Of a stretch of DNA of 28,153 bases, positions 23,101 through 28,153 are shown one piece after another. Origin of the DNA: DASSBR01 sp035708085. Its GTDB lineage: Bacteria; Pseudomonadota; Gammaproteobacteria; Natronospirales; DASSBR01. The notes beneath the pieces are model-generated. The model was not told the origin of the DNA, did no database searches, and was given only the letters and a program-made list of their open reading frames with translations. Location of the stretch: assembly GCA_035708085.1 (NCBI GenBank), contig DASSTE010000059.1, positions 1 to 28,153 of the forward strand, read 5' to 3'. Positions within the stretch are counted from its first letter, which is position 1, and the number at the start of each line of letters is the position of its first letter. The translations under genes were made by a program, and so were the position numbers.

Positions 23101-23583
23101 GGCAAGATACCGGAACTGGATCAGCCGCTGCATCGCGAGGCCGAAATCGATCTGGGCATTCCGGCGCTGCTGCCGGCCGACTACATGCCGGACGTGCACA
23201 TGCGCCTGGTGCTGTACAAGCGAATCGCCGGTGCGGAGACCGCGAGCGATCTGGACGACCTGCAGGTCGAGATGATCGACCGCTTCGGGTTGCTGCCGGA
23301 GCCGGCGAAAAACCTGTTCCGGCTCGCGGAGCTGCGGCTGAAAGCGAAGCCAATCGGTATCCGCAAAATCGAGGCCGGCGGCCAGGGCGGCCGGCTGCTG
23401 TTCGAAGCGCAGCCGGCGGTGGATCCGCAGACGGTGCTGCGGCTGGTGCAGGAGCAGCCAAAAACCTACAAACTGCAGGGCGGCGACCAGTTGAAGTTCA
23501 CGAAGCCGCTGCCGGAAGCGGCGGACCGGATTGCAGCGGTGGAGGCGCTGCTGCAACGGCTCGAACTGCGCGAAGCAGCGTAG
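20128..23583 (+). CDS. mfd: Transcription-repair coupling factor Mfd
   Basis: DNA translocase that removes RNA polymerase stalled at lesions and recruits UvrA/UvrB. The N-terminal UvrB-like module spans about residues 10-330 (ETLPYDIFSSHQDIVSDRL, EVGQKIDPE, YRYVSQVMEHGEFAVRG). The RNA-polymerase-interacting CarD/RID domain is near 480-550 (HEDHGVGRYLGL). RecG-like helicase motifs follow: Walker A GDVGFGKTE (from residue about 631), motif II DEEQRFG (about 732), TATPIPRTL and the QLRGRVGRS motif VI. The TRCF C-terminal domain closes the protein. The 1151 residues match E. coli (1148). The start MPVAKLNDP at 20128 gives the standard N terminus. Confidence 0.98.
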   Translation: MPVAKLNDPTLPRSGQRIAWRGLFGSAAALALAHAARKAGGPLVVVAASARDADRLEGELRYFLGDSGLPVLHFRDRETLPYDIFSSHQDIVSDRLSALFALTQLERGIVLTAAPTLLERLPPKPYVATNSLVLEVGQKIDPETLRARLETAGYRYVSQVMEHGEFAVRGALIDLFPMGSDTPYRLDLFDDELDTLRTFDPENQLSLDKLERVRLLPAREFPLDDDGIRGFRQRYRSRFEGDPQRSQIYRDISNGIAPGGIEYYLPLFFDETCHLGDYLPGNAVVATMEGADAALQQTWEQIGQRFEQRGHDIERPLLPPAEAFIAPGVLQAAFEQRPTIRLANSAADESASEYRSEPPPALLVDTRSDEPLRALLDFAAGNPDMRILFAVESAGHRESLANLLRRRDIAPRQTTSWADFVHGDARFNLGIAPIEKGLLLPQVNLAVITEDQLFGERVSQRRQRRVGRDPDKIIRDLTDLSVGAPVVHEDHGVGRYLGLQTLAVSGVETEFLTLEYAGGDKLYVPVAQLHLISRYTGGSPESAPLHKLGGDQWSRAKRRAAEQARDVAAELLDVYARRAANTGHAFKFDEADYQAFVSAFPFEETPDQLTAIEQVRNDMRSPRAMDRVVCGDVGFGKTEVAVRAAFIAVQDGKQVAVLAPTTLLAQQHFQTFQDRFADWPVRVEVLSRFRNAAAQNKVADSLEAGDVDIVVGTHALLKDRLKFRNLGLVIIDEEQRFGVRHKEKLKSLRAEVDVLTLTATPIPRTLNMALAGIRDLSIIATPPAERLSVKTFVSRWDKGLIVEACLREIKRGGQVFFVHNKVETIEKAARDLRELVPEAEVRVAHGQMRERELEQVMLDFYHRRFNVLVCSTIIENGIDVPTANTIIIDRADHFGLAQLHQLRGRVGRSHHRAYAYLLTPPKKLMTPDAIKRLDAIASLDELGAGFTLATHDLEIRGAGELLGAEQSGQIHEVGFSLYTDLLDRAVKALKSGKIPELDQPLHREAEIDLGIPALLPADYMPDVHMRLVLYKRIAGAETASDLDDLQVEMIDRFGLLPEPAKNLFRLAELRLKAKPIGIRKIEAGGQGGRLLFEAQPAVDPQTVLRLVQEQPKTYKLQGGDQLKFTKPLPEAADRIAAVEALLQRLELREAA

Positions 23584-23606
23584 CAACAAAGATCAAGGGT
23601 GTTTTA

Positions 23607-24593
23607 ATGAAGTGTATTCGCATCGCCGTGGCGACCATCATGGCGCTGGCCACCGCCGGCACCGCCTTCGCTCAACAACCGAATGCCAAGCCGGAGCAGC
23701 ACTGGTTCGCGGTCGAGGTGATCGTCTTTCGCCCGACAACGAATATGGCCGGCGGCAATGAAATGTGGCCGGCCGATCCGAAGCTGCCGAACCTGAAGAA
23801 AGCGGTCGTCCCGGCAGCGCCGGAACCCGCCACCACTCAGCCGGCCACCGGCATGACGACCTTCGCCGTTCCATCGACGCCAACGCCGGCCGTGGCGACC
23901 GTCAAGCCGCAAGGCGGCCTGGTGCTGCCGTTGCCGCCCAGGCAGTACCAGCTGCAAGGCGTCTGGAACCGGCTGGCACAGTCGGGCCGCTACCAGCCGC
24001 TGGTTCATACCGGCTGGATCGAGCAAGGTGTGCCACCCCGGCAGGCGCCGAAGGTATCCATCACGCCGCTGGTCATGCCGGCATCCACGGGTCTGCCGGT
24101 CTCGACCAATTTGCCGGTCTCCACCACGCTGCCGACCGCGACCACTGTTTTCTCGGACAACACGCTGGCACCGGCGCCGGTCAGTTCGCAGCTGCCTGCA
24201 GTAGCGAAAGTGACAACTGCACCCAAAGAAAAGACCGCGCCGCCGACGGCACCGGCATTCGGCACGATCAAGCTGACCTACAACAGGTTCCTGCACCTGG
24301 CACTGAACATTGCTTACCGGCCGGTGAACCCGACCTCGCTCAGAACCTGGCAACCCAAGGACGGCGAACTCGCCGTGCCGTCACCCGCGACCACGGCATC
24401 AGCGTCATTCGCCGGTTTTGGCCCCTATTTCAGCCCGCAACCGCCGAAGCCGCAAGCGATCGTCATGAACGAGTCGCGCCGGATCAGCCCGAAGACAATC
24501 AATTACTTCGACAACCCGTTGTTCGGCGTCATCGTTCAGGTCACGCCGGTCGAGCCGCCCGCAGCAGCGACCGCGCCGGCACCGGCGCATTGA
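23607..24593 (+). CDS. CsiV-like exported protein
   Basis: A 328-residue protein with a signal peptide (MKCIRIAVATIMALATAGTA, cleavage near AFA|QQ). The mature N terminus HWFAVEVIVFRP and the C-terminal SRRISPKTINYFDNPLFGVIVQVTP are the two hallmarks of the CsiV family, which is often encoded just after mfd. In Vibrio CsiV binds peptidoglycan and helps LpoA activate PBP1a; that role here is only inferred. The middle (about residues 65-215) is Ala/Pro/Thr/Val-rich, with repeated valine-threonine-rich motifs, and carries little family signal. It starts 23 bases after mfd, and the following VOC gene overlaps its stop. Confidence 0.8.
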   Translation: MKCIRIAVATIMALATAGTAFAQQPNAKPEQHWFAVEVIVFRPTTNMAGGNEMWPADPKLPNLKKAVVPAAPEPATTQPATGMTTFAVPSTPTPAVATVKPQGGLVLPLPPRQYQLQGVWNRLAQSGRYQPLVHTGWIEQGVPPRQAPKVSITPLVMPASTGLPVSTNLPVSTTLPTATTVFSDNTLAPAPVSSQLPAVAKVTTAPKEKTAPPTAPAFGTIKLTYNRFLHLALNIAYRPVNPTSLRTWQPKDGELAVPSPATTASASFAGFGPYFSPQPPKPQAIVMNESRRISPKTINYFDNPLFGVIVQVTPVEPPAAATAPAPAH

Positions 24594-24958
24594 ATATCCG
24601 GCGGATCAATCATGTGCAACTGGCGATGCCCGCCGGTGAAGAAGACGCGGCGCGCGCCTTCTATAGCGGCATTCTGGGAATCCCGGAAAAGGCCAAACCC
24701 GCGCATGTTGCCGCGCGCGGCGGCGCCTGGTTCGAAGCCGGCGAACTAAAAGTCCACCTTGGCGTGGACGCGGATTTCCGACCGGCGCAAAAAGCTCATC
24801 CTGCTTTCGAAGTAGACGATCTCGCGACGTTGAGTGAAGCCTGTACAGCCAGCGGCTACCGCGTCATCTCCGACCAGCCGCTCAAGGGTTATACACGCGT
24901 CTACGTGTACGATCCCTTCGGAAACCGCATCAAGCTGATGGAAAGGCTCGGCAAGTAG
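24590..24958 (+). CDS. VOC-fold (glyoxalase/bleomycin-resistance-like) protein
   Basis: A 122-residue single-domain protein of the vicinal oxygen chelate superfamily. INHVQLAMPAGEEDAARAFYSGILGI is the standard first repeat with a metal-ligand-like His. GLGV-type strands follow (KVHLGVDADF, HPAFEVDDL), and the closing YVYDPFGNRIKLME carries the usual terminal Glu ligand. The substrate cannot be told. The TTG at 24590 overlaps the csiV-like stop (TTGA) and gives an N terminus right at the first strand; a GTG at 24614 would truncate it. It is convergent with mtnP, whose stop is 10 bases away. Confidence 0.88.
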   Translation: MNIRRINHVQLAMPAGEEDAARAFYSGILGIPEKAKPAHVAARGGAWFEAGELKVHLGVDADFRPAQKAHPAFEVDDLATLSEACTASGYRVISDQPLKGYTRVYVYDPFGNRIKLMERLGK

Positions 24959-24967
24959 CCGAGCTAT

Positions 24968-25705
24968 TCACACCAGCGGCATTAACGCGGCCAACAGCCG
25001 ACCCACCTGATCCATGCCGCGGCGAAGGCTTTCTTTCAGCTCGTCATGGATCGGCTTTTCGCCGCGACCGGCCGCCCAGTTGGCGACGACGGCACAGCAG
25101 GCGTAAGCCAGCCCCAGTTCGCGCGCCAGCGCTGTTTCCGGCATGCCGGTCATGCCGATCATGTCGCAGCCGTCGCGCTCCAGCCGGTTGACCTCGGCTG
25201 CCGTTTCCAGCCGCGGTCCCTGCATTGCGCCGTAAACGCCACCTGCCGCGAACTCCAGCTTCGCGACTTCCGCCGCCTTCAGCAACGCACCGCGCAGCTC
25301 CTCGTCGTACGGCCAGGTGAAGTCGATGTGCGTGACGTGCTCGAGGTTCTCTTCGAAATACGTGTTGTCGCGGCCGTAAGTGTAGTCGAGGATCTGGCCG
25401 GGAAACGCGATGCGACCTGGCGCCATATCGCTGCGAATGCCGCCGACCGACGCTACCGCCAGAATGCGCCCGACGCCGATGTTCTTCAGCGCCCAGATGT
25501 TGGCGCGATAGTTCACCTTGTGCGGCGGGATCGTGTGGCCGTAGCCGTGGCGCGGCAAAAAGACGATGTGGCGGCCGCCGAGACGGCCGTGCGTCATCGG
25601 CCCGGAAGGCTGGCCGTACGGCGTGTAAACGACTTCGCGGCGGGTGATTTCCAGTTCCGGCAACGATGTCAGGCCGGTGCCGCCAATGATCGCGAGATCA
25701 GTCAT
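24968..25705 (-). CDS. S-methyl-5'-thioinosine phosphorylase (MTAP/PNP family)
   Basis: Purine nucleoside phosphorylase family enzyme of 245 residues (IIGGTGL phosphate loop, TPYGQPSGP, RHGYGHTIPPHKVNYRAN, GAMQGPRLETAAEV, DMIGMTGMPET). In adenine-specific MTAP the base-binding loop reads TDYD. Here the equivalent is ANWA with Asn209, and an Asn at this site favours 6-oxopurines as in PNP. That fits the S-methyl-5'-thioinosine phosphorylase of Pseudomonas, which yields hypoxanthine, rather than plain MTAP. The start overlaps the hpt stop by 8 bases. Hpt, the upstream gene, uses hypoxanthine, which supports this assignment. Confidence 0.88.
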   Translation of the reverse strand: MTDLAIIGGTGLTSLPELEITRREVVYTPYGQPSGPMTHGRLGGRHIVFLPRHGYGHTIPPHKVNYRANIWALKNIGVGRILAVASVGGIRSDMAPGRIAFPGQILDYTYGRDNTYFEENLEHVTHIDFTWPYDEELRGALLKAAEVAKLEFAAGGVYGAMQGPRLETAAEVNRLERDGCDMIGMTGMPETALARELGLAYACCAVVANWAAGRGEKPIHDELKESLRRGMDQVGRLLAALMPLV

Positions 25706-26282
25706 GAATCTTCTCTTCGGGTATTTCGTTAACGGCGTAAATCGCCGGCAGGTTGCGCAGATAATTCTTGTAGTCGAGCCCGCAGCCGAACACGTAGCGG
25801 TCCTCGACTTCCAGACCGACGATGTCGGGTTCTATGCCGCCGAAGTTGCGTTGATGGCGCTTGCGCACCAGTACGGCACTCGCGACGTCCGCCGCGCCTT
25901 GCTCGCGGCAATAGTCGACCAACTGGCGCAGCGTGATGCCCTCGTCGTAAATGTCGTCGATCAGCAGCACGTGGCGCCTTTCCAGGGAGAACTTCGGCTT
26001 GGCCCGCCAGGTCATCTCATCGCTGCCGCTGGTGTCGCCGTCGTAGCGGGTCAAATGCACGTAGTCGATCTGCAGCGGAAAATCGAGCCGTTCGGCAAGC
26101 CAGGTTGTCGTCATCACGCCGCCGGTCATCACGCACAGCAGCAACGGGTTCTTGTCCGCGAGTCGTTTGCGCACGACGGTTGCCATCCGCTCGACCGCGG
26201 CATGCACCTCTGCATCTGAATGCAGCAGATCCGCACCGGCTCGAACAGTCTCTATCTCGTTCAGAATATTATCTTTATGCAT
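25698..26282 (-). CDS. hpt: Hypoxanthine-guanine phosphoribosyltransferase
   Basis: Salvages hypoxanthine and guanine with PRPP to IMP and GMP in the cytoplasm. The PRPP-binding motif HVLLIDDIYDEGITLRQL is clear. LCVMTGGVMTTTWLAERL is the pyrophosphate loop, and PDIVGLEVEDRYVFGCGLDYKNYLRNLPAIYAV is the conserved C-terminal base-binding part. The 194 residues are typical of the class that includes Hpt of gammaproteobacteria. It lies 20 bases after nagZ and overlaps the phosphorylase gene, so it is the third gene of the - strand cluster. Confidence 0.95.
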   Translation of the reverse strand: MHKDNILNEIETVRAGADLLHSDAEVHAAVERMATVVRKRLADKNPLLLCVMTGGVMTTTWLAERLDFPLQIDYVHLTRYDGDTSGSDEMTWRAKPKFSLERRHVLLIDDIYDEGITLRQLVDYCREQGAADVASAVLVRKRHQRNFGGIEPDIVGLEVEDRYVFGCGLDYKNYLRNLPAIYAVNEIPEEKIHD

Positions 26283-26302
26283 CAGCCTGTTATATTGATT
26301 AT

Positions 26303-27361
26303 TTAATCTTTAGCATTAAGCACGAATACGTTCTGGGGCCGATCCATCAGATCGGCCAGCAGGCGCTGCCCCTTCTGCCAGGTGTCGCTGGCTTCAAGGC
26401 CGGCGCGATCCATTCGCGGCCGCGCGTGCAGACGCGCCAGGCGCAGACGCGAATTCGGGTTTTCGTAGGCGCCGGCGTGATCGAGCAGCCGTTCGACCGT
26501 CGCCCGGTTGTTGCACACCGGTAGCATATCGCAGCCGGCGCTGAGAGCCTGGCGTGCGATCTCGACGATGTCGCCCCGCGCGGCCACCGCGTGCATGCTC
26601 AGATCGTCGGAAAAGACGGCGCCATCGAAGTGCAAGCGGCTGCGAAGTTCCTCTTTGATCCAGCGACGCGACAGGCTGGCAGGCTCCTTGTCGACGGCCG
26701 AATACACAACGTGCGCCATCATGATCGCCGCAATGTCCAGGACGATCATGCGACGAAACGGCGCCATATCGACATGCGTGATCGCGTCGTACTCCCGTCG
26801 ATCCTCCACGATGCTGGTATGCGAATCAGGAACGACCGAGCCGTGGCCGGGGAAGTGCTTTGCGACCGCAATCTGTCCCGCGCGCCGCACGCCGTTCACC
26901 CAGGCTCGCGCGAGCGCCGCCACAATCGCAGGGTCTTTGTGGAACGCGCGATCGCCGATTACGCTGCTGACACCCAGATCAAGATCCACCACCGGCGCAA
27001 AGCTGAAATCGACGCCGGCGGCGGCGAGTTCGGCAGCCATGGTCCATGCCGCCGTCTCCGCGAGTTCCGCCGCAAGCTGCGGACTTTCTGCGTAGCTGTT
27101 GCCGATCAGGCGCAGCGGCGGCAGTCGGGTAAAGCCTTCGCGGAAACGCTGCACGCGCCCACCTTCCTGGTCGACGGCGATCAACAGCGGCGGCGTCTTG
27201 ATCGCATGTATGTCGGCCGTCAGGGCTTCAAGTTGCGGCAGGCTTTCGTAATTGCGCGAAAACAGGATGACGCCACCGACGAGCGGATGCGCCAGCACTT
27301 CGCGATCATCGGCAGTGAGCGCGAGCCCGGCGAGGTCCACCATCAGCGGACCGATGGTCAC
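26303..27361 (-). CDS. nagZ: Beta-N-acetylhexosaminidase NagZ
   Basis: Cytoplasmic glycoside hydrolase family 3 enzyme that removes GlcNAc from GlcNAc-anhydroMur-peptides in peptidoglycan recycling; in many bacteria its product induces AmpC. IAVDQEGGRVQR, FAPVVDLD, KHFPGHG (residues 168-174, with the His of the mobile loop) and the nucleophile Asp252 in FSDDLSMHAV are present. The chosen GTG (27361) overlaps the exonuclease stop (GTGA) and gives 352 residues beginning TIGPLMVDLAG, like E. coli NagZ (341). A longer frame up to 27583 only runs into the exonuclease gene and is rejected. Confidence 0.95.
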   Translation of the reverse strand: MTIGPLMVDLAGLALTADDREVLAHPLVGGVILFSRNYESLPQLEALTADIHAIKTPPLLIAVDQEGGRVQRFREGFTRLPPLRLIGNSYAESPQLAAELAETAAWTMAAELAAAGVDFSFAPVVDLDLGVSSVIGDRAFHKDPAIVAALARAWVNGVRRAGQIAVAKHFPGHGSVVPDSHTSIVEDRREYDAITHVDMAPFRRMIVLDIAAIMMAHVVYSAVDKEPASLSRRWIKEELRSRLHFDGAVFSDDLSMHAVAARGDIVEIARQALSAGCDMLPVCNNRATVERLLDHAGAYENPNSRLRLARLHARPRMDRAGLEASDTWQKGQRLLADLMDRPQNVFVLNAKD

Positions 27362-28152
27362 GCCGCGCCCTCCTCCGCAGGCTTCGTCCACGCGTCGGCG
27401 AACTGCTTCAGGTGTGCACGTCCGTCGTCGAGCAGCGCCGAGCGAATCTGCTCGCAGCGCTGCCGGTAGCCTTCCGGCCCAAGCCGCCCGCGCATCAGTT
27501 CGAAACGCAGATAAATCAGGAATGTATTGAGCGCATCGGTCTCGCAGTAATTGCGAATCGATTCGACCCCGCCTTCGAGCCACGCGTCCCAGACCTTGCT
27601 GCCGTGCATGCCCAGCTTGCCAGGCAGGCCGAGCATGACGGCGACCTCGTCGAGCGGCGCGACCGCGCGCAACTGGTAACTCGACAGCACATCCATCAGG
27701 TCGAGATGGCGCCAGTGGTAACGCGACAGGTAGTTGTTCCAGCGGAAGGTCTGCTCACCGTCGCCGGTGTCCCAGTAACGCGGCGCGGCAATGCCGTGCA
27801 GCATCGCGCGGTAATGTAGCACCGGCAGGTCGAAGCCGCCGCCGTTCCATGACACGAGGTCCGGTGAGAACTTGTCGATACCGTCGAAGAAGCGGCTGAC
27901 GAGTTCGCGTTCGTCGGACGCCGGATCGCCCAGCGACCAGACCTTGAAGCCATCGCGATTGGCCATCGCCACCGAGATCGCGACCACACGGTGCAGGTGC
28001 AGCGGGAGGAATTCGCTGCCACCGGTCTTCTGACGACGCTGATGGAACATCGCGCGAGCGACGTCAGCGTCGTCAAGCCCGTCGAGCCCATACAGCCGGC
28101 GGCCGCTGTCCACGTCCGGTACGGTCTCAATGTCAAACGCGAGCACATTCAT
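27358..28152 (-). CDS. Predicted 3'-5' exonuclease related to PolB exonuclease domain
   Basis: A 264-residue protein of the DnaQ/RNase H-like superfamily, PF10108 type (predicted PolB-like 3'-5' exonuclease). Exo I is FDIETVPD (Asp7, Glu9), Exo II is LVSWNGGGFDLPVL with the invariant Asp, and Exo III is NYCETDALNT (YxxTD-like). It is a stand-alone exonuclease with no polymerase domain. The biological substrate is not known for this family. The ATG is 1 base from the window edge and gives the canonical N terminus, so the gene appears complete. It heads the overlapping exonuclease-nagZ-hpt-phosphorylase cluster. Confidence 0.92.
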   Translation of the reverse strand: MNVLAFDIETVPDVDSGRRLYGLDGLDDADVARAMFHQRRQKTGGSEFLPLHLHRVVAISVAMANRDGFKVWSLGDPASDERELVSRFFDGIDKFSPDLVSWNGGGFDLPVLHYRAMLHGIAAPRYWDTGDGEQTFRWNNYLSRYHWRHLDLMDVLSSYQLRAVAPLDEVAVMLGLPGKLGMHGSKVWDAWLEGGVESIRNYCETDALNTFLIYLRFELMRGRLGPEGYRQRCEQIRSALLDDGRAHLKQFADAWTKPAEEGAA

Positions 28153-28153
28153 G

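Noticed and set aside
23765..24589. N-terminal extension of the VOC protein into the csiV-like gene
   Set aside because: Out-of-frame reading of the csiV-like coding sequence; the VOC domain begins immediately after the TTG at 24590.
27362..27583. 74-residue N-terminal extension of NagZ
   Set aside because: It lies wholly within the exonuclease gene in another frame and has no counterpart in NagZ; the GTG at 27361 gives the family N terminus.

Overview
The window is high-GC chromosomal DNA from a gammaproteobacterium. Evidence: divergent rluC/rne; a lolC-lolD-comEC-exbB-exbD-msbA-lpxK-trm112-kdsB run on one strand; mfd followed by a csiV-like gene; and a nagZ/hpt/S-methyl-5'-thioinosine phosphorylase cluster. 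The gene order and the abundance of intergenic palindromic repeats recall Xanthomonadales/Nevskiales-type lineages. That placement is inference, since no marker was searched. Nearly all genes are housekeeping or envelope genes. No phage, insertion sequence, CRISPR array, rRNA or tRNA gene was seen.

Layout. 1-2595 (+): end of a type II secretion operon, gspE (cut by the window edge) and gspF. 2596-3174: 579 bases without a gene, filled by three different repeat elements. 3175-6923: rluC (-) and rne (+), divergent, with a long rne leader. 6924-7135: rne terminator, a decayed 3' end of an FtsX/MacB-type permease gene, and a REP-like palindrome. 7136-17471 (-): read in transcription order, lolC, lolD, comEC, exbB, exbD, msbA, lpxK, trm112, kdsB and a low-molecular-weight phosphotyrosine phosphatase. 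This is an envelope block for lipoprotein release, lipid A/LPS synthesis and flipping, and KDO activation, with the ComEC DNA-uptake channel embedded. 17472-19950 (+): a multi-hairpin intergenic element, a small exported protein, then agmatine deiminase and N-carbamoylputrescine amidase (putrescine from agmatine). 20128-24958 (+): mfd, a CsiV-like exported protein and a small VOC/glyoxalase-fold protein. 24968-28152 (-): a PolB-like 3'-5' exonuclease, nagZ, hpt and S-methyl-5'-thioinosine phosphorylase, overlapping and probably co-transcribed. The last two make consecutive purine-salvage steps.

The genes are conventional; the intergenic DNA is not. At least eight kinds of palindromic repeat sit in the gaps, and three have more than one copy here. 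The most striking (2600-2880 and, inverted, 15250-15533) is about 280 nt. It contains a series of hairpins plus a 25-bp long-range stem. Both copies lie directly after a stop codon in the sense of the preceding gene. Where the copies differ inside stems, both arms have changed so that pairing is kept (compensatory substitutions and even compensatory indels). That is the signature of a structure under selection, or of a palindromic mobile element maintained as a structure. It is the best candidate here for an undescribed element.
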